Source: Plazaster borealis (taxonomy: Eukaryota; Echinodermata; Asteroidea; Forcipulatida; Labidiasteridae). From it: DNA of 64,000 bases. The position numbers and the translations under genes are program-made. Under the pieces are notes generated by a model. The model ran no database searches. It saw nothing but the letters and a program-made list of their open reading frames with translations, and had not been told where the DNA came from. Location: the NCBI GenBank assembly GCA_021014325.1, contig CM037476.1, positions 13,924,827 to 13,988,826 on the forward strand, in the 5' to 3' direction. How positions within the stretch are numbered: the first letter of the stretch is position 1; each line of letters opens with the position of its first letter. This document shows positions 36,219 through 48,455 of this stretch, piece by piece.

Positions 36219-39200
36219 ATGGCCATCGCTGGAAGAGGTAGCAAAGGGGTGATCTTCATGGATGAGAAAGGCGATATCTTGACGGTGCTCCAACGACGAT
36301 TCCCAGAAATTCCCGTGGATGTTGTTTCCGGTATCTTGCAGACGGTAAGTAAAGTATTGCTGGGACTATGTGTGTGCATGGCACCTTGTGACACGATGGT
36401 AATATATCATGCAGCAGTAGCAATTTCGATTGATTCTTGGTTAGGATAAAGGCAAATGATCAAGACAATAAATATTTTTCTTTTACATTACAATGACTGT
36501 GTTTGTATATATTTTTAAACTTTTTTTTCAGTAAGTCAGGCTTGTTGTAAATTAAACTATGTTACTGTTATGTTAAGTAAGTTTATAAATAATGGTATCG
36601 TTTTTTTCAGGCTATGGGACTACGTACATGCGACATGTGTGTGGAACTACATTCTTATTCTTAAAAACTCCACAGTCTACTAATACTAAGTACTATGGTA
36701 CTTGGTGGAAGTGGAATTTATGTTTTTCTATCTCGCACACATCATGACATGACTACTTTAGTAGATACTCCTAGAACTATGAGGTTCGTTCCACTATCGT
36801 CTCCACTAGCGGAACGAACCTCAATAGTTCTAGTAGGAGTAGACATGACATGTTCTACTACAAAGTTCCACAATCTGCTGTGGAATTAATACGTGGAACC
36901 CACCTAAGCTGTTAGAGTAGTACATATTTTCTTCAAAATTTCCAAGCTGTAAAGTTTTGTGAAATAAAGTGGCTCTGGTGAAAAGTGTATTGATTGAAAC
37001 AAAAAATGTTTTTATTTCTAGAATGATGGCAACATGGCTCGGAGTATTGAAGATCTTGAACAGGCCAGTGCTATGTACATGTACGGTGACTTTGAAAGTA
37101 GCGATCAACAACCACACATGGTGCACACGACCATATCGGGAACTAACAACAATGTTATAGAGGTGTCCATGACCCATTCACCTGCCAATGAACGAACAAG
37201 GGCAGACTCACAGAGTAAGGATGGTCAACTGGTAGTTGATGTCGACCTGGAAAGGACGCCCCAGTCTAGTTTCACCAGCTGGGCTTCGTTAGACACAGGA
37301 TTCCCAGATGAGGAAACACCAACATCGTCTGCGCAAAACTCTTTGAGTTTCTACAAGGAGCCAAAGCATTTATCATTGGTCACGGTCGATATGAAGGAAC
37401 CGACACAAAAGACTGAGAGCCCATCTGTGGTTTCCAAACCATCTGAAGTCGATGCCACTCCTATGCAACACAGTAGCTCTCACAAACGGACCACCAATGG
37501 TTTTAAACCAATTGTAAATCCGCAAGACTACCCATTTGAGCCGCGCCCAAATGCTGCAGATAGTCCCACTCCCACACTGTGGCATTTGCCGACCAGTACC
37601 CAACGGACTCTGACCCATATCCAACCAGCAGAGTTACACCCAACAACTCAGATTGCCACCTCCTACCAGCTTGACCCGCTTAAACCGTCCAGCCCCGCAA
37701 CTCACCCCGCAAAGGGCAGCCGCAGTCCTGCCCCTTCCCGTAGTTTGGCAACATACAACAAGGCCAACGACAGTACCATAGTTTCAGTCAGCAGAGAATC
37801 TCCTAGTCCTAGGACATCAAAGAAGTCATCCGTTTCAACTTGCTTGGAGGACGACGCTGTACCTTTAATCCAAGATCCTCCAGAGGGACCCAGTCACTCC
37901 GGAGTTGACCCAAATCTTCAAGATGCAAGGAGGAAATCAAGGGTGAAAAAGAACAGAAATCTTTTGCCTTCTGAACCAGGACGATCGCTATCTAAGGAAG
38001 AGGTTGAGAAATCGTACACAGAATGTAAGCCTCATTTTACCTCAAAATCAACTTTTTGTCTTAAAATTAAATTTCATTGGCATAAACAAAAACACTTTAG
38101 CTAAAAACAAGACTCTGAGTTTGCTTGTATTTACCATGTTTACAGTGCACAACATTTGAAAACTATTTCTTATTCCTTTAAATTTTTTATGTATTACATC
38201 TTGACCTTGTATGTAGTACATGTAGAAGTTTTCATTTTTACTACACACATTGTAGATGTGACCAAATAAATACAGTGTGATCTTTTAGACTAAAAATTAT
38301 TTACAAAATGACAAATCACCAAAATTGAGGTACACTTATTAAAGGGTCTTTATACGCTACATGTAGGTAATGACTCTGAAAATTAATGTACATAAATGTA
38401 TTTCATGTTTTACAATCTATGCTTAAACAGGTTGTTTATGACTCATCTATCCACAGCTTTATTGATGCACCAGAAAGCTCGCTTTGAACGGCTTTGCAAG
38501 GAGCTAGAGGAAGAGAGACGCAATCTCAACGACATGAAAATCCAGACGGCCCAAATGGAGAGGGAAGTGGGAGACAAACACAACCACAGGTCACCATATC
38601 CTAAGGTATTTGATTTGCAGTTCTTTTCCAGGCCTGGGTTTCCATTCTTACAGAGGCAAGGCCACTGTGCATGAGAGCGGGCCTTAAAAACTAGAACCAA
38701 TTAGAGCGTTCCTACCGTTCTGACTTTTGAAAACGCCATCCAACCCTCACAGACTTCTGAAGGCATTTGTGCTAGCATGTGGCCTCAATCCTCTCATATC
38801 TTCTCCTATAACCCTCCACACCAATTGTTTGAACTTGGATAAGATTGTAGGGTGTCATGTCCAAGTGGTTTAGAGCATCGAAATCAAGTTCTGGTGGTTA
38901 AGTCGTTGGGGTGTGGGTTCGAATCCCGGTCATGACACTTGTGTCCTCACATGTAAGCAAGATGCTTTACTATAATTGCTTTTCTTCACCCAGGGGTATA
39001 AATGGGTACCTACAATGTACAATGGTAGAGGTTGATATTGTGGTTAAGAAAGCCTTCGGAGTGCCACGGCAGTCCGGGGCTGTATACTCCCTAGCCCACC
39101 TTGTTGAGCTGTAATGGCTCTCTTTTAACATCGGTCTCATAACACTCGCCATTACAGCCCACCATCCATACATGTCTAAAACGACTTGCTCGTACTTTTA

Positions 39201-42200
39201 AAACTTCGCGTTTTAGACATGTATGGATGGTGGGCTGTAATGGTGAGTGTTATGAGACCGATGTTAAAAGAGAGCCATTACAGCTCAACAAGGTGGGCTA
39301 TATACTCCCCTGGGAGCTGAGAAAGATTAAAGGAATGTTATTGGCCAAATGACCAGTGTACTACGTGAAGCGCATTGATTGATACGTTATTGTAAAATGC
39401 GCTATATAAGAACTAGTTATTATAGATTGGCATGCCTGACCCTGTGATAAGCACTTGTTGTTTGGGCCTACTGGCCCCAGTCTTTCTGAATCCTTTATTG
39501 TGGTAATTGTATAGAAGGATTTTGGTCTGAGTGTTTTTGTTTTTTTTAATACTTTTGTCCCATTTATGGTAGCCTGAGGAAATAAGCCGACTACGAGAGC
39601 AGAAGAGACAGCTGCAGATTGACATCGAGTGTATGAATCGAGAAATAGATCTCCATAAAAGCCAAGGTACTTAACTGCCGAGACACTTTTCAACTTCTCT
39701 CTTAAAATTCCTAAAAAAACTCAGAAAGGAGTTGATACTGTAGAGACACAGGAAGGAGGCCGGTCCTCTATTTAAAAAGGACGAGCATTCACCAAAATAC
39801 AGTAAAAGTAACAAATTCTATAAGACGACGTGTAAAATATAAAATGATCTCCTGTACTGATTTAATACTTCAATGCAATACAAAACATTGCAGACAAAAT
39901 AGCATTCACTCAATAAAACAGTCCCTTATGTAAAGACTAAAGTCAAAGGTCAAAAGGTCAGTACAACACGAGGCTGGCTACTTACACACAAGTTTACAAT
40001 ATACATGTATACCGATTGAAATAGCTCTATAAATGTCAATGTTTCTTGAAACAGAATATAATTTAGGACAAAATAATACTCAGAGAGTTCTAGAAACCTA
40101 TCCCTCCCAAATGAATAATAGGTGGAGCATGGCCAGAGCCATGCTCCCCACAAAATGTAGGGAAATACAGAGCGAAAATAATGTGCTCTCTCGTGCTCAA
40201 GGCTACAAAAGGAAAAGAGAGCGAGTACACAGGTCGCGACCCCAAAGTTAACTTTTTACAGTTTGTAAATCACAAAAGTTGAAGTACTGATGTGAACACT
40301 GAGGGCGCACTTGGGTTCCCTACAATACTTTCACATCCTCCTGTGTCCATTTACAGACTGGTCACGCATATACATGCATGTAGCCAGTAGTAATTGCCAA
40401 AAAGTTGTGCTTGTCTTCACAGAACCAAGACATGAGGTGCAATTGATATACCCTGGTCTTGATTTCACAAACAGCTAAGATTAATCTTGAGTGTGAATCG
40501 ATCTTAATTGCTAAGCAAAGTGTGATGTCACAGAACAAATCAATATGGCAATGCGGACAACTCATCTTACAGATGAATGTTGGTGCTTTGTGAAATCGAG
40601 CCCTAGGCCCAATTTCATAAAGCATGTAAGCTAGGCCTAATGTAAGCACAAAAACTCAGCTAAGCACAGAAAACTCTTGTTTAGAGAAAATAGGTTACCA
40701 GCCAAAATACCATACAGTTACCATCGCTGTGACTGGTACCCCACTTATTTCTTGTTAGCAAAGAAATTTGGGAGCAGAATTTTCTGCTAAACAGCTTTAT
40801 GAAATTTGGCACTGTCATCTTGGCTGCCTTCGCTGTGCAGATTAGAATAGACCTTATGCATTGACGTCATCCAGCCGCCATCTTAGAGGTAAAAATATGA
40901 CTAAACAATTGAAACGCAGAGACTTTTACGCGTTACGCACAGGTTTGGCCAATGAACAACCTCCTTTTGACCTCTGGGCGAGGGCGCCCTACTGAAATAA
41001 CATCATGTGCATAAGGTCTGTTCATCGACAAAATCAGGTCAAACTAAAGATGTGGGATTTGGGAGGCTGTTGCTATGGCGACTGATTGCCTGATCTGTTG
41101 ATGATTATTTTCTCGATATCTTTTGTGATTTGCAGGTTTGATGGATCTGGCCCAAGCCAATAACTTCTATGGCAATATGGGATCAACTGGAGCACCAGGT
41201 CCAATTCCACCGATGTCACCCATCAACACATTCTCTGAAAGTAAGTGAGACATTTAAAACCATTTAAAACATGAATTGCTTGTTAGCACCATGTACACCA
41301 TGTACAAGTGTTACCAGATTCACAAACGGAGGGAGCGGGAACATTTCACTTTTCGTCGGCTCAGTGCTATTGTAGTCATCACAATAATAATGATTGGGCC
41401 ATTCTGGGATTCATTGTCCCTGTTTGTTATTACAGTGTAGCGCGCATTTTATGTGATGCACCGTTTACACGCCTACCATTGACTCCCCGAAATGGCAAGC
41501 GTGGCAGACAATAGCGCGTGTGACATTGGTGCAAGGGGTCAAAAAGGTCGTTAGTGGCAATTTCACATCCGTAATGATCAAAAGGGCGTTAAATGAAAAA
41601 TGCTAATAAATCTGGAAAAACAAATCCAAATAGTATGTTTTTCTCAGAATGTGAATGTTTCTTTTTGCCTAATAATTACTTTGGTGGCAACTCTTGATCA
41701 ATAAACTCCATTTACCAGGAGCTCCAAAATATGTAAAACCAATTTTATGACATTCAAACAAACTGCACTAATGACCTTAGTCCAAGTAAGAAATACACTG
41801 GTCAGTTGATCATCCTGGTTTTTTTAGAAAGAGGAGAATGAGGGCCTTTTTATTTATTTTTATAAAATTATTTCTTTCAAGGAGGAAAGAGCCAGACTAA
41901 AAATTTGCTGGATTTGTAGAACTTAGAAGTCTAAAATATGGGTAAATTAAAATTAATTGTCGAAAGAATGGTGTCAAGATGAAGCGAAAATACATGAACA
42001 GTTGAGTCTTTTTGTGGAAAAAAAGAAAAAGGGATGTGTCTTCAAAAAAGGATGAGGGCAGTACAATCAACTGTTTATTTATACTTGCCTTTGCTGAAGA
42101 TTTTGTTGATGTTGACAATTACTACATTATGTGAATCACCCATTAAAACCTATGACAAACTCAGCTGGTACTCACCGGTTTGGGAAAGAGCAGTTTTCAA

Positions 42201-42811
42201 CATGATCTTTCTTATCTGATCAAAAGTTCATGAGGCGTAAACTTGTGGTTTTGGGTGTCACTGTCTGTGAGTTTACTAACACAAATACTGACAACATTTC
42301 ACAGGTTCTTGTTTATAATGTGAATTATTGGGAAACAGTGTTAAACGTATGAAAGTAACTTTGAATCATAAAAAAACGACCAAATATGTCTTGAGAAATC
42401 AAATAAGAAACAGTAGAACTTTCTCTCTGCTCTTCAGCATTTCTGTTATTTGACACCAATAGTAGGCCTGGGGTTCAGGATCAATGGCCTTGGGGAAGTG
42501 GGTTCCAGGGTGAATGTTTATATTACAATTACTTTACTGATAACAGCTGATAAGAGTTACAGGGAAACTGGTGAGTAGAATTCAGAGATTTTGGCTAATG
42601 GGAAATTCACGTAATGCATTTCTCTATTCCACCATTAACATTTATTTCATTTGCTTCTTGTATTTCAGGTACCTCGCCTCTCTCCCCACCCTACACTCCG
42701 TTGGTCTTGGACACCGAAGAGGCACAAAAGTGGAGCTGCTCTGCTTGCACATTGCTGAACCACCCGGCACTCGACAAATGCGAGTGCTGCGAAATGCCTA
42801 GGGATAAGTAG
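36219..42811 (+). CDS. tab2/3: TAB2/TAB3 homologue (TAK1-binding, K63-ubiquitin-reading adaptor), complete, 6 coding exons
   Basis: Adaptor that links K63-linked ubiquitin chains to the kinase TAK1 (MAP3K7) in cytosolic NF-kB/JNK signalling. Exons: 36219-36344, 37022-38024, 38457-38605, 39573-39666, 41136-41240, 42669-42811; 1620 nt, 539 aa (human TAB2 693). All junctions are GT-AG with matching phases. Residues about 21-68 are the CUE domain ([20 protein letters not shown] ... MYMYGD). Residues 69-375 are a Ser/Thr/Pro-rich, probably disordered region. Residues 377-457 are the coiled coil that in mammals contacts TAK1 ([35 protein letters not shown]). Residues 514-533 are an NZF finger, [20 protein letters not shown], ending EMPRDK. 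A single gene appears pro-orthologous to vertebrate TAB2 and TAB3. AATAAA at 44751 is one possible poly(A) signal. Confidence 0.95.
36764..36842. repeat. Near-perfect hairpin in TAB intron 1
   Basis: TACTCCTAGAACTATGAGGT ... and its inverse ACCTCAATAGTTCTAGTAGG form arms of about 30 bp around CACTATCGTCTCCACTAG. A one-armed relative (ACTCCTAAGAAT ... GGAACGAACCTCAC) is at about 34600-34670. Confidence 0.8.
38848..39423 (+). repeat. tRNA-derived SINE with nested hairpin, TAB intron 3
   Basis: The head contains TCCAAGTGGTTTAGAGCATC (A-box region) and GGGTTCGAATCCC (B box), and folds with GTGTCATG/CATGACAC ends. The body ends GCGCTATATAAGAACTAG and TTATTAT. Short direct repeats AGATTG at 38842 and 39424 are probable target duplications. 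Interrupted by the element at 39092-39300. Confidence 0.75.
39092..39300. mobile_element. Full-length palindromic MITE with 9-bp target duplication
   Basis: Arms of about 92 bp pair almost perfectly around a loop of about 24 nt; the ends are TAGCCCACCTTGTTGAGC and its inverse. TATACTCCC flanks it on both sides (39083-39091 and 39301-39309). Excision with one copy restores the SINE sequence CTGTATACTCCC followed by CTGGGAGC. Confidence 0.92.
40455..40603. repeat. Foldback MITE, family C
   Basis: TTGATTTCACAAACAGC ... GCTTTGTGAAATCGAG; matches 5441-5592. Lies in TAB intron 4. Confidence 0.75.
40607..40813. repeat. Foldback MITE, family A
   Basis: GGCCCAATTTCATAAAGCAT ... CTTTATGAAATTTGGC; immediately follows the family C copy. 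Confidence 0.75.
40849..41019. repeat. Short MITE, family K (copy 1)
   Basis: Inverted ends AGACCTTATGCA / TGCATAAGGTCT; interior TTGACGTCAT, GCCGCCATCTTAGA and TTGGCCAATGA. Copy 2 is at 44453-44621. TGACGTCA-like sites are potential CREB/ATF sites. Confidence 0.75.
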
Positions 42812-43086
42812 ATCAATCTACAAATATCTGGTTCTGATGTTGCCGACTGTGTTGCTGCCCAGTGCGGTAGTAATTGTGAACCGGTTTATAATGTATTGTA
42901 AATTTACCTTTTGACTCTTGCCCACATGTTTCCTATGCATAATTTCTATCGGCTATGACCGTGTCTGAAGTGATCATACTCGGCTATGGCTAGCTGTTGC
43001 CTTCAGTAGGAGTGAATTGAGCGCCATCTTTAGCCAAAGTGGTGGTGTAGAGCACGACCTTGGACTCAATCAATCCACTGAATCTT

Positions 43087-43202
43087 AGGCTGTGTCCGAA
43101 TCGGCGGCTACAGCTGCGGTTGTTGCTATGGGGGGTTGCCATGGGCATCATATGCTTCAATGCATGTTCACATGATGATCGAGCTCCAGCCGCAGCCCAA
43201 AC
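43087..43202. repeat. Family E repeat
   Basis: GTGTCCGAATCGGCGGCTAC ... GCTCCAGCCGCAGCCC; matches 14463-14720 and 35105-35217. Confidence 0.65.
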
Positions 43203-43320
43203 TTTGCCCAAGATTGATTCTGCCCTCTAGTGGTGAGATTGTGTATTAACCAATCATTTAAGAATTATATAGAAGCTGACAATACATCACTATGATCATC
43301 CATGCATGTCAATGGCTTAA

Positions 43321-43655
43321 AGGCCCTGTACACTATTGGTAAGATCGAAAAACACAATTATGTTCACAGATTTACACATAACTTACATGATTTAAAGTAA
43401 GTAATGGTTGAAAGGGTTTCTTAAAATGTTTCTGCCTAAAATGCTATCGTTTCGGAGAAATGAGTAAAACAATAGTTTTTATCACGCGCGATATTTTGAA
43501 AAAACAGAAAACACATAAGGTCTCTTTTCACTATTTTCTTGTGATTTCGATGACCAATTGAGCTCAAACTTTCACAGGTTTGTTTGTTCATGCATGTTGA
43601 ATCACACAAAATGTGGACTCTGATTTTGAGCTGTTACCAAAAGTGTACATTACCT
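43321..43655. repeat. TTAA-type MITE, family B
   Basis: TTAA flanks at 43317 and 43656; ends AGGCCCTGTACACTATTGGTA and ACCAAAAGTGTACATTACCT; interior GATTTCGATGACCAATTGAG. Confidence 0.85.
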
Positions 43656-44452
43656 TTAAACACTTGGTTACCAGCTTTACATTTTGGGGCTAATTTAATA
43701 GAGCTGCTTAAGCACAAAAAGTGAAGGAAAAAGTACTGCAGGGGTTCCTCACTTTCTGTTGTCAACCTTTGGACACTTTTTTGTCGGCCATCTTGTAGAA
43801 GTACAAAGTGTACTTCATCAGCTGCTTGCAAGCATTTTGGGGATCACTTTTCAGGGACGTGAACTTTCAAACTTGTATGTGAATTCAGAATGTTCTTATG
43901 TCGGCCTGGGGAAGAAAAACAGCCGTTATTTTTCCACATACATGTATAAAGAAATCCTGCTCTTTGATCTACTTCTCTAGTGCTGAGGACACTGTTCCCA
44001 AAAGCTCTGTGAAATCTTTACCCCAGGGGTTACCAAAAGGTGGAGATGTCATCATTTCAACTTACCTCCTAAAATTTGGATCCTGGTTTCAGTCTTTTTT
44101 TGTCAGCAATGACTCTTTATGTATATTAATTCAGATGTATGCCAAATGTAACAAAAATATGTACATTTATAAGGTTGGTGCGTTAGGCCAATCACAGTAA
44201 AGAAATGTAATTTACGTTGAGGTATTTTTGGGTGGTCATCCGATAAACTTCCACATCAAGCAGGTGTTTATAATTTAAAGAAGTGACAGAATAACTTTCA
44301 TCAGTGTCCGCAGGTTTACTAATTGCAATGTGATACGGACTGAATACTTTTGGATTATTGTAGATATTTTAAAAGGTTCTAAAAAATTCTAGCAATGGTC
44401 AGGGGGGTTGATTTAGCGAGACAACATTGCTTAGGTACACGTACAAGTGTAT

Positions 44453-44621
44453 GGACCTTATGCACTGACGTCATCACGGTGCCATCTTAGACGTAAAACG
44501 ATAATGAAGCGGGAAACGCACAGCTATGTACGCGTGCAAGGGATTGGCCAATGAGCAACTCTATTTTGACCTCTAACCAAGGGTGCCCTACTCAAACGAC
44601 GTCATGTGCATTTATAAGGAC
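44453..44621. repeat. Short MITE, family K (copy 2)
   Basis: GGACCTTATGCACTGACGTCA ... ATGTGCATTTATAAGGACG; interior aligns with 40849-41019. Confidence 0.7.
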
Positions 44622-44856
44622 GTCTATTTGTATGGTACCTGCTGAGCATACCAACAACCCAATTTTTATAATCGGTTAATAACTGTTTAGAGCACATGTT
44701 TTTGTTGAGTTGGTGACAATCACCAGTCACTTACTATGGAATGCCACTTTAATAAAATGTTTATCTCTCAAAAAATTCAGCTTACAAATCTGTGTTATGC
44801 TGACCTTTGACCTTTATTGTACTCTGCAAATAAATCTGCATAAATCATGAAGATCC

Positions 44857-45377
44857 GGGCCCAATTTCATGGCTCTGCTTACTGCGGAATTCTGCGATTA
44901 TGGCCCATAGAATAACATGCTTTACAGGGTGCTGTAAGCGCAGAATTATGCGGTAAGCAGAGCCATGACCTTGGACCCTGGGCCCTATTTCATAGAGCTG
45001 CTTAAGCACAAAAAGTAGCTAAGCACAACAAAATTATGCTTACAAAAATATGTTTACCAGCCAAAATGCCATTTCTCATGTACAATCTGTGACTGGTATC
45101 CTGCTAAATGTTGCTTAGCAGAAACTTTTTAAGCAATATTTTCTGCTTAAGCAGCTCTATGAAATTGGGTCCTGGAAACAACCAAAACCCAATTTCATAG
45201 AGCTGCTTAGTCATACAAAGTTGCTAAGCACAACAAAATTATGCTTACCAGAATAAGGTTACCAGCCAAATTACCAGGTCACATGTACAAATTGTGACTG
45301 GTAACCTGCTCATTTCTACTAAGCAAAAGAATGTTAAGCAATATTGTCTGCTTAAGCAGTTTTATGAAATTGGGCCC
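44857..45377. repeat. One family M and two family A foldbacks in a row
   Basis: Family M at about 44857-44985 (CCCAATTTCATGGCTCTGCT ... AGCAGAGCCATGA). Family A follows at 44991-45176 and 45188-45377, each from CAATTTCATAGAGCTGCTTA to ATGAAATTGGG. The two A copies are about 11 bp apart and in the same orientation. Confidence 0.8.
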
Positions 45378-45949
45378 AAGCATGTCACGTTCAGAGTATT
45401 AATTCAATTATTTGAGTCACATGAATTTGTTTCACCACACTGCAACAACGGTACAAAATCATTAAAAGCAGTAAAGAACAATGGGTTGGGTACCAGGGAG
45501 TTCAAAAAACAATGCTATCAAAGCCGGTCCCCTTTCAGAGGTCAAACAAGAGGTAGTATAACTACTTACTTAATAAACATGAGACTGAAAATACTTCAAA
45601 TAACTGATTAAACTAAAATTGATGTACAGCAAGTCACTGGTTGCAGAAAAAAAGTGGAGGGAAATTTACAACAAGATACATATAATACACGTATCTCTGA
45701 ATTATATAGCAACCTAAAGACCCTTCCTGTACCAAAAATGTACATGTAACGACGTGTATTTTTCCCTGTTTTATGACATTTTGTACGTGTTGCTTGAAAC
45801 ACTTAAAGTTTTGAATGAAGTACACTTCCACTACCAATCCTGTACAGGTACTTGCCCTTGTGACAGAAAACACAATAAAGTAGACCACTTTTCTACTGTC
45901 ACATTAGCAGTTTTAACAATGATTGTGTCTTTTTTATTTGGGGGGGGGG

Positions 45950-46046
45950 GGTTGAACAAAGAAACAGTTACTAGGGCGGGATTTTAACAAACGACCTCCG
46001 GTTTAATGTGCAGGCGCTCTACCAACTGACCTATCTAGCCCTACAT
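45950..46046 (-). repeat. tRNA-derived SINE head, minus orientation
   Basis: On the minus strand GGTCAGTTGGTAGAGCGCC (A box) is followed by GTTAAAATCCC in the B-box position. The B box is mutated and the acceptor stem imperfect. Related to 59563-59640. Confidence 0.55.
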
Positions 46047-46773
46047 GTATGTTGGCGGTCTCCCTATTTTGTCAATATGTTTGTTCAGGGGGTGCCAGTC
46101 AGAAGCCATACAACCATTAACTGCCCTGTAGCCAGGGATCACACCCAAGTTTACGATACAACCTGGGAAGCGGCAGCAGAGGGATCATCTTAAGGGGATG
46201 CAACTTTTTTATTTCAAAAATCAAGTTGTAAACCACAAGGGAAACTGGGTAAATTCCTTCTTCTTTTTTAAGTACATGAAACCAACCGAAAGTGCTTCAA
46301 CATGTGAGTAGACATGCAGATACTGAAAATAATTATTTGAGTTTAGTTACCAATTGATTAATTACTCTCAAATTTTATACAAAGAAAATTGACAGAAAAG
46401 GCAGGTATCTTTTTCTGTCTATTTTTGATGGAAATTTGAGTGTGATAACAAATCTAAGAAAAAAAAACCATGAAAAGAATCAACAAAAATTATTTTCAGT
46501 GTGAGCCTGCATGTCCAATTCACATAATTTTTGGGTGGTTTCAGGTTCTTCAAATATTGTTTACAACTGTTGGGAAAACTGCTTATTGACGGTAGAAAAG
46601 TGGTACACTTTGTTGTGTTTCCTGTCTTATATATGAAAATGTATGACTGCTGTAGAAATGGAAAAGTTAAAGAAATTAAATTTCCCCCAAATTTTTCATC
46701 AAAAACATTTAATGAAGTTGTGTTTTTTCATAGAGCAGAAGTATTGCCTAACCTGTAATGCCATGCATTTTAA

Positions 46774-47082
46774 CCCTTTAGAGACCATTCATTTCTGTAT
46801 GATCATCACAAAACGCCCAGACATTGCTAATATTGTTCATTTCTTTAATCAGATTTAGTCAGTAAAAATGTCAACAGAAATAAAACGAAACAAAAAATTT
46901 AGTTTTGTGTTTAGAAATTAGGATACTATGGTAACATACTTCATTGGAAAATTTCATATCCGGACATGACCTTTACTTTGAACTCTTTATGTGAATGGAA
47001 GTAGGTCAAACCTTGTGGACGTTTGTGGCCGCTATGGGCATTCTGGGACAAGCCACTTGTGGCCGCTATTGTCTCTAAAGGG
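46774..47082. repeat. TTAA-type MITE, family H (copy 2)
   Basis: CCCTTTAGAGACC ... GTCTCTAAAGGG with TTAA at 46770 and 47083. Confidence 0.9.
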
Positions 47083-47357
47083 TTAAGCTGTAAATTACCT
47101 TTTCTTTTAGATATTGAAAATAAAAATTCTAGAAACAATGACTGCAGTCGAGGCATGCACAAGTTCAAAGCCAACTTCCCAAAATTTTGTTTTAGTCATA
47201 ACTCAAACTTTCACAAAGGTCATTAGAGGTCCTGTGGTGTGTTGTAACCAGTACAAATGCATTATAAACAGGGCCGATTTAATCTGCCAATGCACAGTTC
47301 GAAAACTGGGCTGCTTTAATTGGCCTGGAACACTGCTAGGGTTATGAAGTTTATTAA

Positions 47358-47665
47358 CCCGTTAGAAACTGTTCATTTCTGTATAACCATCACCATACGC
47401 CCGGAAATTGCTAATCTAAAGATTTTTTGCCCCATTATTTTCAGGAAAAGTGTCAGGAAAATTAATAAGAAACACAAATACTTTGTTTTGTTTTAGAATT
47501 GTTGATTTTATGTTAACATCAAAAAATGTCAATTCAGTCTGATACATGTACCTTTTCTTTGACCCTCTGGTTTGAGTGGAAGTAACAGTCAAATCTTGCA
47601 GCCGTTTGCAGCCGCTATTGGCATTTTGGTACAAGCCGCTTGCGGCCGCTTTAGTCTCTAAAGGG
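47358..47665. repeat. TTAA-type MITE, family H (copy 3)
   Basis: CCCGTTAGAAACTG ... AGTCTCTAAAGGG with TTAA at 47354 and 47666; same orientation as copy 2, 275 bp away. Confidence 0.9.
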
Positions 47666-48039
47666 TTAACATCGAATCATCCACAACTATTTAGCTGGTT
47701 AAATTTGTTGTGGGTTCTGCAAATTAGTTGTGCTTAATATGAGCTATCCTTTTGGTAAGCCATTGCGTCACAAGCGCTGCTGCACACCCAACATTTTTGC
47801 TACTTCTGGCTCCAAAGCTGGCATACATGTGTGTGTAATTTTAGTTGCCCAAAATCACCCGTTTCATCGTTCAATGGCATTTCTTATGACAGAATCTTTT
47901 AATTCTGAGAAGACCCCAAGTCTTTGGTTGAAGAACCATGTAAAAGCCAAGTTCAATTTTAAAACTTTTCTTGCATAAACGGTCATAAAAAAAACTAGCG
48001 CAATGCAACTCCTATGGGCTTCTGGTAATCGTTGGAGCG

Positions 48040-48235
48040 GGCTCAATTTCATAGAGCTGCTGAAGCAGAAAATATTGCTCAAACAGTTTCTGCTAAGCAA
48101 ATATTAGCAGGATACCAGTCACAGAATGCACATAGTGAGAAATGGCATTTTGGCTGTTAACCATATTTTGGTAAGCATAATTTTGTTGTGCTTAGCTAAT
48201 TTTTGTGCTTAAGCGGCTCTATGAAATTGGGCCCA
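48040..48235. repeat. Foldback MITE, family A
   Basis: GGGCTCAATTTCATAGAGCT ... GGCTCTATGAAATTGGGCCC, orientation opposite to the copies at 44991 and 45188. Confidence 0.8.
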
Positions 48236-48455
48236 GTTTGTGTGAAGTGGGCGTGGCTAATGGTGGAATGTCGTCAAACTTACGAACAGGATAGATGAGA
48301 TGTGGCTCTGTAGGCTACACAGACACTTGTTGTATATATTGATTACTTAAAAGTGAAAAACTTGGGGAATATGTAAAGTTATACAAGTGGGGCCAAGCCC
48401 AATCTGTTCTTGCTGAAGAAATGAACTCAATTTAGACTGTCTCGCAAGTATTCAA

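Noticed and set aside
36219..36449. 76-codon single-exon protein at the TAB start
   Set aside because: A consensus GTAAGT at 36345 and the CUE-domain continuation at 37022 show that it is exon 1 of TAB read into the intron.
47730..47978. 82-codon ORF between family H elements and a family A element
   Set aside because: No domain, no splice partners and no bias beyond chance length.
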